Notes: generated from the sequence alone by a model not told the origin. Counted from the first letter of the stretch, positions 15,644 through 26,728 are shown. The stretch: DNA of 46,370 nucleotides from Erysipelotrichia bacterium (GCA_012799935.1 JAAZKG010000130.1:1-46370), one strand, 5' to 3'. Made by a program: numbers and translations.

Positions 15644-16027
15644 ATGCTTGTATCAAGTACCAGCGAACGATTAAAGTATTTAATGGAAACCAGAAAACTA
15701 AAACAAGTTGATATATTAAATTTGTGTTTACCTTATAGTAAAAAATACAAAGTTAATATTAGAAAAAACTATCTTAGTCAATATGTCAGTGGTAAAGTTC
15801 AACCTAATCAAGACAAATTGTCTATTTTAGCTATGGCTTTAGATGTCAGTGAGGCTTGGTTAATGGGTTATGATGTTCCAATGAAAAATGAACAAACTAC
15901 ATTAAATAAAAATGATACTTTTTTCGATTCGTTCAAAAAATATTTTAAAGAAACATACTTCACCGATGAAGAATTAGAAGACTTGCTTAATTATGCTAAA
16001 TTTTTAATCAGTAAGAGGGACAAATAA
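15644..16027 (+). CDS. CI-like HTH phage repressor
   Basis: SERLKYLMETRKLKQVDILNLC...SQYVSGKVQPNQDKLSILAMALDVSEAWLMGYDVPM; AAGGAG before ATG at 15644 (track starts at TTG 15626). Confidence 0.8.
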   Translation: MLVSSTSERLKYLMETRKLKQVDILNLCLPYSKKYKVNIRKNYLSQYVSGKVQPNQDKLSILAMALDVSEAWLMGYDVPMKNEQTTLNKNDTFFDSFKKYFKETYFTDEELEDLLNYAKFLISKRDK

Positions 16028-16029
16028 TA

Positions 16030-17145
16030 ATGCCAACCTACAAATCAAAATCTAAAACTAAAGATGGCAGACAATGGTACTACTCAGTAACTATTACTAA
16101 AGATGGTGTTTCTAAAAAATATAAATCTAAAAAATTTCACACCAAAAGAGAAGCGGAACGTGCTGAATCTTTGTTTTTAATTAACCAGGATAAACTGCCA
16201 GCCGATAAGGTAACGTTCTCTCAAGTGGCTGAAATGCTTTTGCTGCAGAAAAAACAAACTTTAAAAATAACTGGTTATAAGAAACTGGAAACATCTATCA
16301 ACCATATTCTTAATGTTCTAAGTGATGTGGAAGTTGCCAAGATGACAAATAACGACTATCTGAGATTTAGAAAATATCTTGATGATCTAAATTTTTCAGT
16401 CATTTATAAAAATAAGTTGCTGGTAACTTTAAAATCTTTATGTAGATTTTCACAGCTCTTTTTTGATGTGACAACCAATGTTCCAGATAAATTTGAAAGA
16501 TACACTGACAACAACCCAATAAAAAAAGAGATGAACTTTTACACTCTTGAAGAGTTTACTCAGTTCATCTCAGTTGTTGACGATCTAAAATATCAGGCCT
16601 TGTTTATCTTGTTATTTTATAACGGATTAAGAATTGGCGAGGCCAATGCTCTATTATGGAGTGATATTGACTTTAATACACACCAGGTAAATATAAACAA
16701 ATCCATCAGTACTAAAATACGTGACAATGATGGTAATTACCTTGTATCAACTCCAAAAACAAAAGGTAGTGTTAGAATATTACCTTTGGCAAACGTTCCC
16801 CTGAAAGCCTTAAAATCACTCTATGATTATTATTCAACCTATGATGGATTCAATGATAGCTGGCATGTGTTTGGTGGCATTAAAGCTATACCAGAATCCA
16901 ACATTCAAAAAGCCAAAAATAAATATGTCAGATTATCTAAATTAAAAAATATAAGAGTTCACGACTTTAGACATAGTTGTGCATCATTTCTGATTAATCA
17001 TGGCGCTAATATAACTTTAGTCAGCCAGTATCTTGGCCATTCTAATATTTCAATGACTTTAAACACATATTCACACTTTTATAAGTCAAAAATGGATGAG
17101 TTAGTCATAGAATTAGATAAAATACCACTCAATATTCGTACCTAA
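16030..17145 (+). CDS. int: Tyrosine recombinase (phage integrase)
   Basis: Arm-binding N-terminus; NGLRIGEANALLWSDID (R), VHDFRHSCASFLINHG (HxxR), LGHSNISMTLNTYSH (H...Y) catalytic motifs. Confidence 0.95.
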   Translation: MPTYKSKSKTKDGRQWYYSVTITKDGVSKKYKSKKFHTKREAERAESLFLINQDKLPADKVTFSQVAEMLLLQKKQTLKITGYKKLETSINHILNVLSDVEVAKMTNNDYLRFRKYLDDLNFSVIYKNKLLVTLKSLCRFSQLFFDVTTNVPDKFERYTDNNPIKKEMNFYTLEEFTQFISVVDDLKYQALFILLFYNGLRIGEANALLWSDIDFNTHQVNINKSISTKIRDNDGNYLVSTPKTKGSVRILPLANVPLKALKSLYDYYSTYDGFNDSWHVFGGIKAIPESNIQKAKNKYVRLSKLKNIRVHDFRHSCASFLINHGANITLVSQYLGHSNISMTLNTYSHFYKSKMDELVIELDKIPLNIRT

Positions 17146-17156
17146 ATCGTACCTAA
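17137..17156 (+). repeat. Direct repeat at integrase 3' end, candidate arm-type site
   Basis: CGTACCTAA at 17137-17145 and 17148-17156 (11-bp spacing). Confidence 0.45.
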
Positions 17157-17170
17157 TACCCACTAAAATT

Positions 17171-17200
17171 AAAAAAAGCCTTTATTTATAAGGCTTTTTT
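17171..17200. terminator. Bidirectional terminator between int and ssrA
   Basis: AAAAAAAGCCTTTATTTATAAGGCTTTTTT. Confidence 0.8.
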
Positions 17201-17206
17201 ACTCTT

Positions 17207-17559
17207 TGGTGGAGGCGAGGGGAGTCGAACCCCTGTCCAAAACGAGTCCCACATTCGAACGTCTACAGTTTAGTCCATTATAAGTTACAAGCAGTTAGTA
17301 ATGGACGACTAAGCTTACTTGTTTCCTCAATTAAATTTCGGTTTCAATTATTGAGAATCTTATCAACCTATCCAGTGTGTATCACACCAAGCCCTAGCCC
17401 AATGGAGTAACTAAGGTTGATGGCTGCAAGCCCTTAGTGGCTAATTAAGCAGCAAATACTAATTGACGATTGTCAGTTATATTTAGTTTTTGTTTGTAGG
17501 TAAACAACACCACTGCAACTCGAATCCAACCGCGCCCTGTCGAAAACCAGAACGCCCCC
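17207..17559 (-). ncRNA. ssrA: tmRNA (transfer-messenger RNA)
   Basis: 5' GGGGGCGTTCTGG...GACAGGGCGCGGTTGGATTCGAGTTGCAGTGG; tag reading frame ending ...NITDNRQLVFAA-stop; 3' GGGGTTCGACTCCCCTCGCCTCCACCA (TTCGACTCC T-arm). Confidence 0.95.
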
Positions 17560-17612
17560 AAATGGAATCTAATTCTAAATCAATTATACACCATTGTCAA
17601 ATAAAAATTAAG

Positions 17613-18353
17613 TTACCAATTAACCGCAATGTCCAATGCTGTTGGATTAATTTGAACAAATCCTCCAGTATCACAAACAATTCCTATTCCTAAAGAACAT
17701 TCTACTAGCGAGCCCCTTGGATGTAATTCTAAATTTGCAGCTACCATAACATAATCACCAAGCATTTTAACCCCGTCATCTCTAATCCAATATTTGTCAG
17801 TATTACCCATTCTTCTCATAATTGCCAGTACACCATCCATATTTAAGTTATAGTAGGTTTCTCTACCATTTGGTCCAATAATAGTTCCCAAATAAGCATT
17901 CAGTACTTTCCCTTTCCAATTGTGGTTGTAGGTAGCATCTTGTACAGTTTTAAAAACTTGTTTATCAGTGGTAATACAATTTTTATTAACATAGTACTCT
18001 TTCCCTTGATAGTTAACTTTCCAATAAGTAAAATCATTTTCACCTACTAAAGTTACTTCTTCATATTTGGGTAATTCCAACAATATTTCACTATAGGAAA
18101 AAGGCTGACTTAACAAGACTGTTCTTTCTATTAAAAATGCTTTTTTATTTACTAAATTAAATTCTTTTTCAAAATATATTATTCTATCAGAAATACTTTG
18201 TTTAGTTATATCAAGTATTTCTATACCATTTTCATTAACAACTGCTGTATGTTTTAACTCAAGTTTATTCGAAAAACTAAAAAACAAACCTACCATCATA
18301 ACAATTACTAACAACAATGTCTTTAAATTTATCTCTATAATCAAATCTATCAC
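17613..18353 (-). CDS. Membrane-anchored protein with SH3-like and C-terminal 3D-like domain
   Basis: N-terminal TM; YWKVNYQGKEYYVNKNCI SH3-like; MVAANLELHPRGSLVECSLGIGIVCDTGGFVQ...ALDIAVNW 3D/RlpA-like. Confidence 0.55.
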   Translation of the reverse strand: MIDLIIEINLKTLLLVIVMMVGLFFSFSNKLELKHTAVVNENGIEILDITKQSISDRIIYFEKEFNLVNKKAFLIERTVLLSQPFSYSEILLELPKYEEVTLVGENDFTYWKVNYQGKEYYVNKNCITTDKQVFKTVQDATYNHNWKGKVLNAYLGTIIGPNGRETYYNLNMDGVLAIMRRMGNTDKYWIRDDGVKMLGDYVMVAANLELHPRGSLVECSLGIGIVCDTGGFVQINPTALDIAVNW

Positions 18354-18402
18354 TCTTTCTTATATAGACCAGTTCATTATAGCATGATTATTTTATTAGC
18401 CA

Positions 18403-19767
18403 TTATTCTAAAATCTTTCTAGCAACATGCACTCCGCTAGCGGAAGCATGGGAAAGAGAATGGGTAATACCACTACCATCTCCAATAATATATAAGTTTT
18501 TATATTTAGACTGTAAGTTTTCATCCACACTTACTTCTAAATTATAGAACTTAACTTCCACACCATATAATAAAGTATCATCATTAGCCATGCCTGGAGC
18601 AATTTTATCTAGAGCATAAATCATTTCGATAATCCCATCTAAAATTCTTTTTGGTAAAACTAAGCTCAAATCGCCAGGAGTCGCATTTAATGTTGGGGTC
18701 ACAAAAGACTGCTCCATTCTGCTTTCTGTTGATCTTCTTCCTCTGATTAAATCTCCAAATCTTTGAACCAAAACCCCTCCCCCTAACATATTTGATAATC
18801 TTGCGATACTTTCTCCATAGCCATTTGAGTCTTTAAATGGTTCAGAAAAACGTTTAGCTACTAGCAGAGCAAAATTTGTATTATTTGTATGTTTTCTTTC
18901 ATCCCCATAACTATGACCATTGACTGTGATAATTCCATTAGTATTTTCATTTACCACTACCCCTTTTGGATTCATACAGAAGGTTCTGACCATGTCTCCA
19001 TATTTTTTGGTACGATATACTATTTTACTTTCATATAATTCATCAGTAATATGTGAAAATACTTCAGCTGGTATTTCAACTCTTACTCCTATATCAACTC
19101 TATTACTTTTTGTTGGTATATTTAACTTTTGGCAAACTTCTTCCATCCATTTGCTTCCAACTCTTCCTACTGACATAACACAATATTTACAATCATAGAA
19201 ATCATTTTTACAAATGACTCTATAACCATCTTCAATAACTTCTAATTTTAAAACTGGTTGATTGAAATAAAAAGTTACTTTATCTTTAAGTTCCTTATAT
19301 AAGTTCTCTAAAACAATATAATTTATATCCGTTCCTAAATGTCTAACTGATGCATCTAGTAAATGTAAATCATTTTGCATACAAATTTTTTTGAATTTTG
19401 TTCCAGCAGTTGAATATAGTTTTGTGTTTTCTCCTCCATAATTCATATTAATTTCATCTACATATTTCATCAATTCTAAAGCTCTTTTTTTGCCAATATA
19501 TTCATATAATGTTCCACCAAAATCATTGGTAATATTGTATTTCCCATCTGAAAAAGCCCCTGCTCCTCCAAACCCTGACATGATTGAACAGTTTTTGCAA
19601 TTAATACAACTCTTTATTTTTTCTCCATCAATTGGACATTTTCTTTTATCTAAGGTATTTCCAACTTCAAAAACAGCTACTTTCAAATCTGGATTCTTTT
19701 TTGTTAATTCAAAAGCTGAAAAGATGCCTCCTGGTCCAGCTCCGATAATAATTACATCGTACTTCAT
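18403..19767 (-). CDS. FAD-dependent oxidoreductase
   Basis: Likely start MKYDVIIIGAGPGGIFSAFEL at 19767 (GGAGG upstream); CINCKNCSIMSGFGGAGAFSDGKYN; GDGSGITHSLSHASASG. Confidence 0.75.
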   Translation of the reverse strand: MKYDVIIIGAGPGGIFSAFELTKKNPDLKVAVFEVGNTLDKRKCPIDGEKIKSCINCKNCSIMSGFGGAGAFSDGKYNITNDFGGTLYEYIGKKRALELMKYVDEINMNYGGENTKLYSTAGTKFKKICMQNDLHLLDASVRHLGTDINYIVLENLYKELKDKVTFYFNQPVLKLEVIEDGYRVICKNDFYDCKYCVMSVGRVGSKWMEEVCQKLNIPTKSNRVDIGVRVEIPAEVFSHITDELYESKIVYRTKKYGDMVRTFCMNPKGVVVNENTNGIITVNGHSYGDERKHTNNTNFALLVAKRFSEPFKDSNGYGESIARLSNMLGGGVLVQRFGDLIRGRRSTESRMEQSFVTPTLNATPGDLSLVLPKRILDGIIEMIYALDKIAPGMANDDTLLYGVEVKFYNLEVSVDENLQSKYKNLYIIGDGSGITHSLSHASASGVHVARKILE

Positions 19768-19838
19768 AAAAACCTCCGACTTTTCATCTGTTAGCATATT
19801 AATTATAACATTTATCCTTTTACTTCGCTTCAAAAGAA

Positions 19839-19858
19839 AAAGTAGGTTAACCTACTTT
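19839..19858 (-). terminator. Terminator overlapping rhaD stop
   Basis: Perfect 20-bp palindrome AAAGTAGGTTAACCTACTTT, minus strand followed by TTCTTTT. Confidence 0.65.
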
Positions 19859-20684
19859 AATCTAAAAATTCTTTTCGATAATTTAGCTTAAAGGCCTCAG
19901 CCAATTTTTTTAGATTTTCATCTGTAATGGTATTTATTCTTTCTAAATGGGAAGTCATCATATAAATTCTAGCGGCTTTTTCTACAGTTTCTATTAAACC
20001 AAAGGCTTCATCCAAATCTTTTCCAACTCCATAAATGCCATGATGAGCCCAAATGACAATACGATAGTGTTCCATCTTTTTAGCTGTTGCTTGACCAATT
20101 TCATTTGTTCCACAAACCATCCATGGTAGTACTCCCACTCCTTCTGAAAAAACAATAATACATTCAGTTTCAAACTGCCATAATGTTTTTGTAAATACTT
20201 TATCATCTAATGGCAAAACATAAGTTAAAGCTAAGATGTTATCAGGATGGCAATGAATCACAACTCTATTAGTTGGGTCAATTTTTAATCTGGTGATATG
20301 AGTCATCAAATGAGCTGAAAGTTCGCTAGTAAACTTACCTCCATCATTATAGCCCCACAATAATTGAGCTGTGGTTCCATCTTCTTTTATTCTGATAATC
20401 CCTAAATTATCTTCTGGATTTTTTTCAACATTTTTAAAATATTTACCTGTTCCTGTAACAATAAAATATTTACCAACTAAATCAGTAGCATCAAAACCTG
20501 TTGGTATTTCTCTAATTACTTTTGTTAAATCTAAATATTCAACCAGTTGTTTTTCTTCTAACATATATGAGATGTTTCCACCATTTCTTTCATCCCAGCC
20601 TAATCGGTACATATTTGAACACATTTGAGATAACTCGACTACAAATGGTGCTTTTAAAATATTTTTCATATTTATCTTCTCCAA
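19857..20684 (-). CDS. rhaD: Rhamnulose-1-phosphate aldolase (class II aldolase)
   Basis: DERNGGNIS, VVIHCHPDNILALTYV, VLPWMVCGTNEIG, IWAHHGIYGVGKDLDEAFGLIETVEKAARIY. Confidence 0.85.
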   Translation of the reverse strand: MEKINMKNILKAPFVVELSQMCSNMYRLGWDERNGGNISYMLEEKQLVEYLDLTKVIREIPTGFDATDLVGKYFIVTGTGKYFKNVEKNPEDNLGIIRIKEDGTTAQLLWGYNDGGKFTSELSAHLMTHITRLKIDPTNRVVIHCHPDNILALTYVLPLDDKVFTKTLWQFETECIIVFSEGVGVLPWMVCGTNEIGQATAKKMEHYRIVIWAHHGIYGVGKDLDEAFGLIETVEKAARIYMMTSHLERINTITDENLKKLAEAFKLNYRKEFLD

Positions 20685-20691
20685 TTATCAA

Positions 20692-21120
20692 TTATTTTCC
20701 AGTGGAACCAAATCCACCTTCTCCTCTTTCAGTCTCATTTAAATTTTCAACTTCTTCAAATTCAATTGATAAATAAGGCAAAACTATTAATTGAGCAATA
20801 CGATCTCCCTTACTAATAAACTGATGTCTTTCCGAATCATTATGAAGTAAAACGATAATTTCTCCTCGATAATCAGAGTCAATAACTCCAACACAGTTTG
20901 CTGGTCTAACTCTTTTTTTGCTGGCTAAACCGCTTCTAGCAAATATTCCACCAAAATAACCTTCAGGAATTTCAATTGCTAAACCTGTTGATACTTTAGT
21001 AGTGTTATGAGGAAAAATAACCTCATCTTTAGTAGCATACAAATCATAACCCGCTGCATAATCACTTCCCTTAGTAGGAATTATTGCATCTTCATTAACC
21101 TTTTTAATATTAATTTTCAT
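20692..21120 (-). CDS. dut: dUTP diphosphatase
   Basis: AAGYDLYA, ARSGLASKKRV, GVIDSDYRGEI, KGDRIAQLI, RGEGGFGSTGK motifs. Confidence 0.95.
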   Translation of the reverse strand: MKINIKKVNEDAIIPTKGSDYAAGYDLYATKDEVIFPHNTTKVSTGLAIEIPEGYFGGIFARSGLASKKRVRPANCVGVIDSDYRGEIIVLLHNDSERHQFISKGDRIAQLIVLPYLSIEFEEVENLNETERGEGGFGSTGK

Positions 21121-21226
21121 TTTTTACCTCCAACTGAATATCTGCTTACAACATCTATTATAACCTATTAGGAAGCAATAAAATAATTCATTTCTTCATA
21201 TTAATATAACAAATGATTCCCAAATA

Positions 21227-21280
21227 AAAAATTCCCTCCTTTTAAATTAACTTAATCAATTTTCAAAATAGGGAATTATA
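21227..21280 (-). terminator. Terminator after phoR
   Basis: minus-strand AATTCCCT...AGGGAATTTTTTATTT. Confidence 0.55.
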
Positions 21281-21285
21281 TTTAA

Positions 21286-22932
21286 TTAAAATGTTATTGT
21301 GATTGTTGTGCCTTTACCAACTTTGCTATCAATTTTGATTTTTCCTCCGTGATAAGCTACAGCATTTTTGACTATTGAAAGCCCTAAACCTGTTCCTCCA
21401 GTTTCTTTAGAGTGACTTTTATCAACTCGATAGAAACGCTCGAAAACACGTGACTGATGCTCGCTAGCAATGCCAATCCCATTATCCTTTACTTCAAGAA
21501 TAATGTTTCCACCTTTATTTTTTAGTTTAACATTTACTTTGCCGCCCTTTTTACTATAGCGAATAGCATTGTCACAAAGATTATAAACAATCTCATAAAG
21601 ATATCTTTTAATACCTTTAATTTCACAAGATTCTCCCTCAACTTCAATTTCCACTTCTTTTTGTTGAGCTAATAAAGTTAATGCCTCAACAACCTCTTTA
21701 GTAATCTTATAAAGGTCAACCGTCTCTTTATTAAGTTCACTGTTTTCATCTAATTGAGAAAGATCAATAATATCATTTATCAAAGACACTAGCCTAGTGG
21801 CTTCTTTTTTTATATTATCAATAAATTTCTTTGTATCTTCTGGTTTTACTAAATCATTTTCCAAAAGCTCTGCACTTCCTATTATTGATTGCAGTGGGGT
21901 TTTAAGTTCGTGAGAAACATTGGCTGTAAACTCTTTACGGTTACGTTCAGCAAATGCTTTTTCAGTTATATCAAAAGATAAAATAACCACACCTTCCGTA
22001 TTTCCTTCCAATTCAATACGATTAATAATAAATTGATATTCAATACCATCTCTTTCTTCACGCAATTCACTATGTTTGCCTTCCATAGCTTTTTTAATGG
22101 CCTTACTCATATTTATACTTCTATCAACTGTCAAAAAATCACGGCCAATAAAAGAATCATCTACACCAAACAATTTTTTGGCAGCATCATTAATACTGAC
22201 TACTACACCATTTTTATTAAGTAAAACAAGCCCTTCATTCATAGCATTTGTAATCTGTTCAAACTCATCAGACTTTTGCTTTAGTTCTTGTATTTGATTA
22301 TTAATTTTTCTATTCTGTCTTCTTATCTTATTTAACATTGGTGCAAGTTCTTCATAAGTATCGTTTTCTAAAAGATTTTCCACATCTAATTCATTAAGTG
22401 GTTTAACAATATTTTTTGCCATTTTATTGGCCATTACTAAAGCTAGCACCAAAGCTATAATAACAATTACAAAAATTGCTGGTGTCATGATGACAAGCAA
22501 AGCTGTAACTGTCAATTGATTTATAGCAATACGAAGCACATTACCATTTTCGAGCAATACTGCTTCATAAAATGTTTTTTTGCCAAGTGTTTCAGAATAT
22601 CTTGCGCTACTTCCTTTTCCAGTTTTTAATGCTTGATCTATTTCTTTGCGGTCTAAGTGATTTTCCATTTCATTTGCCTTGGCTTTTGAATCATATAAAA
22701 CTACACCATCATGGGCAACTAAAGTCAAACGAAAAATTGAGGATTTAAAACTATCAAAATATTCCTCTCCATATTTTTCTACATTAACTGCAACAATAGA
22801 TAATTCTTCTTTTAATCTGGTTACTTGTGATTTATTAAAATAATTATATAAAAAACTGCTGGCGACAAAAAGGCTTGTTATCAACACAACCATTGAACTC
22901 AAGATTATGGAACGAAATATTTTTTTTGTCAT
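21286..22932 (-). CDS. phoR: Phosphate regulon sensor histidine kinase
   Basis: HELKTPLQSIIGS H-box, NLCDNAIRYS, DNGIGI, GGTGLGLSIVK; PAS; adjacent to response regulator and pst genes. Confidence 0.9.
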   Translation of the reverse strand: MTKKIFRSIILSSMVVLITSLFVASSFLYNYFNKSQVTRLKEELSIVAVNVEKYGEEYFDSFKSSIFRLTLVAHDGVVLYDSKAKANEMENHLDRKEIDQALKTGKGSSARYSETLGKKTFYEAVLLENGNVLRIAINQLTVTALLVIMTPAIFVIVIIALVLALVMANKMAKNIVKPLNELDVENLLENDTYEELAPMLNKIRRQNRKINNQIQELKQKSDEFEQITNAMNEGLVLLNKNGVVVSINDAAKKLFGVDDSFIGRDFLTVDRSINMSKAIKKAMEGKHSELREERDGIEYQFIINRIELEGNTEGVVILSFDITEKAFAERNRKEFTANVSHELKTPLQSIIGSAELLENDLVKPEDTKKFIDNIKKEATRLVSLINDIIDLSQLDENSELNKETVDLYKITKEVVEALTLLAQQKEVEIEVEGESCEIKGIKRYLYEIVYNLCDNAIRYSKKGGKVNVKLKNKGGNIILEVKDNGIGIASEHQSRVFERFYRVDKSHSKETGGTGLGLSIVKNAVAYHGGKIKIDSKVGKGTTITITF

Positions 22933-23603
22933 TTTTTCCCCTCCAATCGATAACCAACACCGATTATTGTTTCAATACGAGATCCTTGCTCTTTCAACTT
23001 TTGTCGAAGATTTTTAATGTGCATGTCAACTGTTCTTGACTCGCCAAGATAATCAATCCCCCACACTTCCGAAAGTAATTTTTCACGAGAAAAAACAATC
23101 CCAGGATTTGACATAAATAATTTAAGCAGTTCATACTCCTTATAAGTAAGTTCTACTTTTTCTTTAGCTACTGTCACAAGATGTTCTTTATCATTGAGCA
23201 TAATTTCTCCAACATACAGAATTTCTTCTTTATCAATCGGTTGATAACGCCTCAACACAGCTTTAATTCGCGATACCATTTCCATAACACCAAAAGGCTT
23301 GACAAGATAATCATCTGCACCCATATCAAGACCAAGAATTTTATCCATTTCTTCCCCTTTGGCTGTTGCCATAATAACTGGGATTTCTCTAGTTTCAGGA
23401 TTTCTTCTAATTTCCTTTAATACTTCAATCCCATCTTTTCCAGGCAACATTATATCTAACACGATTAAATCAGGTTTTTCAGTTTTTAAAGCTTCAAGCA
23501 TTGAAATGCCATCAGCAAATCCTCTGGCTTCAAAACCAGTTTGTGTCAGGGTATAAACTTCTATTTCACGAATAGTATTGTCATCATCAACACACCAAAT
23601 CAT
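22929..23603 (-). CDS. phoB: Phosphate regulon response regulator (OmpR family)
   Basis: Receiver LIVLDIMLPGKDGIEVL; winged HTH SRTVDMHIKNLRQKL. Confidence 0.9.
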   Translation of the reverse strand: MIWCVDDDNTIREIEVYTLTQTGFEARGFADGISMLEALKTEKPDLIVLDIMLPGKDGIEVLKEIRRNPETREIPVIMATAKGEEMDKILGLDMGADDYLVKPFGVMEMVSRIKAVLRRYQPIDKEEILYVGEIMLNDKEHLVTVAKEKVELTYKEYELLKLFMSNPGIVFSREKLLSEVWGIDYLGESRTVDMHIKNLRQKLKEQGSRIETIIGVGYRLEGKK

Positions 23604-23604
23604 T

Positions 23605-24261
23605 TTATTCTCCTTGTAAATGAATACCAGTTACTGAAAATATTACCCACTCTGCAATATTAGTTGCATGGTCTCCAATACGCTCAAAGTATTTAGCTAT
23701 CATTAATAAATCTAAAGCATATTCCCCATCAGCAATATTTTCAGAAATCATCTTAATAAGTCTCTCTTTTACACGAACGAAGGCTTCATCTACCAAATCA
23801 TCGTGCTTTAAAACTGCTTTCGCTAACTCAAGATCTTCGTTGACATAAGCATCAATACTTTCGGTAACCATTTTAATTGTTGCTTCTGCCATTAAACTAA
23901 TGTAAATACATTCGTCTCCTACTCTACCATCAAGAGAAGCAACAATTTCTGCAATATCTTCTGCTTGGTCACCAATTCTTTCCATGTCAGTAATCATTTT
24001 AAGAGCTGCTGAAATAACACGAAGGTCTTTAGCTACAGGTTGTTGTTGAAGCAACAATTTCAAACAAATAGATTCGATTTCTCTTTCAAGATCATCTATT
24101 TTTCGACCTTCATCTTTTGCTTTACGGGCATCCTCGAGATTGCCTTCAAATAATGCATTGGTAGAAAGTGCAATCATGTTTTCACATTCTGCACCCATTT
24201 CAATCATCTTTCTTCTTAGATGGTTGAGTTGTTCATCAAATCTGCTCCTCATTATTATCAC
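23605..24261 (-). CDS. phoU: Phosphate transport system regulator PhoU
   Basis: [20 protein letters not shown]...[28 protein letters not shown]...[15 protein letters not shown]. Confidence 0.95.
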   Translation of the reverse strand: MIIMRSRFDEQLNHLRRKMIEMGAECENMIALSTNALFEGNLEDARKAKDEGRKIDDLEREIESICLKLLLQQQPVAKDLRVISAALKMITDMERIGDQAEDIAEIVASLDGRVGDECIYISLMAEATIKMVTESIDAYVNEDLELAKAVLKHDDLVDEAFVRVKERLIKMISENIADGEYALDLLMIAKYFERIGDHATNIAEWVIFSVTGIHLQGE

Positions 24262-25013
24262 CCAAACCTTCCTGTAATATAATCTTCAGTACGTTTATCT
24301 TGTGGATTTGAGAACATTTTTTCAGTTTCTCCAAACTCTATTAAATCTCCCAAAAGGAAGAATGCTGTATAGTCAGAAATACGTACTGCTTGTTGCATAT
24401 TATGAGTTACTATAATTATAGTATATTTTTCTTTTAACTCCATAATTAAATCTTCAATTCTAGAAGTAGAAATAGGGTCAAGAGCTGATGTAGGCTCATC
24501 CATCAATAAAACTTTTGGTTCAACAGCAAGTGCACGAGCAATACAAAGACGCTGCTGTTGACCTCCTGATAGTCCTAAAGCACTCTTTCTAAGTCTATCT
24601 TTTACTTCATCCCAAATAGCTGCATCACGCAATGCTTTCTCGACAATTTCATCAAGTTTTGCTTTATTTGTAATGCCATGGGTTCTTGGCCCATAAGCAA
24701 CATTGTCATAAATACTCATTGGAAATGGATTAGGTTTTTGAAACACCATTCCAACTTCACGACGAAGTTCATTAACATCCACACTTTTATCATAAATATT
24801 TTGATCATCATAAAAAACTTCTCCAGTTATTTTTACAATCGGAATAAGATCGTTCATACGATTAAGTGTTTTCAAAAATGTAGATTTTCCACATCCTGAA
24901 GGCCCAATTAAAGCTGTGATGCTTTTTTCAGGAATATCAACAGATATATTTTTTAAAGCTTGATTATCACCATACCAAAGGCTTAAATCTTTAGTTTCAA
25001 TTATTTTACTCAT
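24258..25013 (-). CDS. pstB: Phosphate ABC transporter ATPase
   Basis: [56 protein letters not shown]. Confidence 0.97.
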   Translation of the reverse strand: MSKIIETKDLSLWYGDNQALKNISVDIPEKSITALIGPSGCGKSTFLKTLNRMNDLIPIVKITGEVFYDDQNIYDKSVDVNELRREVGMVFQKPNPFPMSIYDNVAYGPRTHGITNKAKLDEIVEKALRDAAIWDEVKDRLRKSALGLSGGQQQRLCIARALAVEPKVLLMDEPTSALDPISTSRIEDLIMELKEKYTIIIVTHNMQQAVRISDYTAFFLLGDLIEFGETEKMFSNPQDKRTEDYITGRFG

Positions 25014-25852
25014 ACATTTCTCCTTTTAGCAAAGTATTTGCCCACTAGTGTTGTAGACATATTTATTAATAAAGTTAATATCATCAAAATAGCAGCAATT
25101 GCAAAGGCAACGGCAAATTCGCCTTCCTCTTTTGCATAGACATAAAGGGCAACAGTTAAAGTTGCTCCAGGACTTCTTAATCCTTTAAAAAATCCATTAA
25201 TCGCATGAGCAAAACCTGCTGTAAATAATAAGGCTGCTGATTCACCAATTATTCTTCCAATTGAAAGAATACAACCAGTAATTACTCCATCAACACATCC
25301 TGGTAAAACTACTGTTCTAATCACACGCCATTTCCCTGCACCCAAGCCAAAGGCACCTTCACGATAACTCTGAGGTACAGTTTTAAGACTTTCTTGGGTT
25401 GTACGCATTACTGTTGGCAAATTCATTATAACAAGTGTTAAAGCACCTGCAAGTATACTAGTACCGAAATTATTAGAAAACAGTAACATTCCCACTAAAC
25501 CATAGATAATTGAAGGAATACCCGAAAGAGTTTCCGCAGCATACTCAATGATTTCAACTATTTTTTTGTTTTGAGCATATTCTGTTAAGTATATTGCTGC
25601 TCCTACACCAAGAGGTAAAACTACTAATAGTGTTGCAATTACTATATAAATTGTATTTAAAATATCCGGCAAAATACCAATTCTATTAGCTAAATAACTT
25701 GGCTTGGTTGAAAGAAGTTCCCAAGTTACATTTGGTATTCCTTTTATTAAAACATAGCCAAATAGGAATAAAACTAGAGCCGCTGTTAATCCAGTGCAAA
25801 GATACATTAATCCTTGCATTAAACCGATATATATTTTTCTTTTAGTACTCAT
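25010..25852 (-). CDS. pstA: Phosphate ABC transporter permease
   Basis: PstA family sequence ([32 protein letters not shown]). Confidence 0.95.
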   Translation of the reverse strand: MSTKRKIYIGLMQGLMYLCTGLTAALVLFLFGYVLIKGIPNVTWELLSTKPSYLANRIGILPDILNTIYIVIATLLVVLPLGVGAAIYLTEYAQNKKIVEIIEYAAETLSGIPSIIYGLVGMLLFSNNFGTSILAGALTLVIMNLPTVMRTTQESLKTVPQSYREGAFGLGAGKWRVIRTVVLPGCVDGVITGCILSIGRIIGESAALLFTAGFAHAINGFFKGLRSPGATLTVALYVYAKEEGEFAVAFAIAAILMILTLLINMSTTLVGKYFAKRRNV

Positions 25853-25855
25853 ATT

Positions 25856-26728
25856 CTATTTCTCCTTATCTCGCTTCAAGAAGAAATTGAGCGCCGCATT
25901 AATTAACATAATAAACATATAAAGTACCAGTGCTATTGAAAAAAGGGCATTTCTTTGCAAGCTGCCTGGACTTGAATAAGCCATTTCACTTGCTACAGCT
26001 GTTGTGAGGAAACGAACACTTTGGAAAAGTGATGGCATATTTGCCACATTTCCCGCTACCATCATAACAGCCATTGCTTCACCAATGGCACGACCAACAC
26101 CCAAGACAACTGCAGCAGCGATACCACTTTTTGCAGACGGTACTGAGACTTTAAAAAATGTTTCAATAGGCGAGGCACCAAGAGCATAAGAAGCATCTTC
26201 ATATTCTATTGGGACAGCATCTAGTGAAGTGATAGATACTTTTATGATATTTGGAAGTATCATTATTGCTAAAACTATAATTGCTGCAAGCAAACTAGCG
26301 CCATCTGGAACCTTAAATATTTTACGAATTGCTGGAACTAAAACAAGCATCCCAACAAGACCATAAACGACCGAAGGTATTCCAGCTAACAAATTAACAG
26401 CTGATTCCATTACAGCTCTAACTTTGCTATTTGCGATTTTTGAAAGATAAACCGCTGTAAAAAAACCTATTGGAACCCCTATTATAATTGCTCCTGCAGT
26501 CCCATAGATACTTGTCAAGATAAATGGCAATATCCCAAATTTGGGATCAGCAGCTGTAGAAGCCCACTTTTTACCAAATAAGAAATTAACTAAACCAATT
26601 TCTTTAATTGCTGGAAGCCCTGAAATAATAAGATAAACCGTAATAATCACAACACAACCTACTGTTATTAAACCTAAAAGTAGAAATATGCCATGTACGA
26701 TATCTTCAAATATTTTATTTTTCTTCAT
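25856..26728 (-). CDS. pstC: Phosphate ABC transporter permease
   Basis: LLAGIPSVVYGLVGMLVLVP, GRAIGEAMAVMMVAGN. Confidence 0.95.
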   Translation of the reverse strand: MKKNKIFEDIVHGIFLLLGLITVGCVVIITVYLIISGLPAIKEIGLVNFLFGKKWASTAADPKFGILPFILTSIYGTAGAIIIGVPIGFFTAVYLSKIANSKVRAVMESAVNLLAGIPSVVYGLVGMLVLVPAIRKIFKVPDGASLLAAIIVLAIMILPNIIKVSITSLDAVPIEYEDASYALGASPIETFFKVSVPSAKSGIAAAVVLGVGRAIGEAMAVMMVAGNVANMPSLFQSVRFLTTAVASEMAYSSPGSLQRNALFSIALVLYMFIMLINAALNFFLKRDKEK

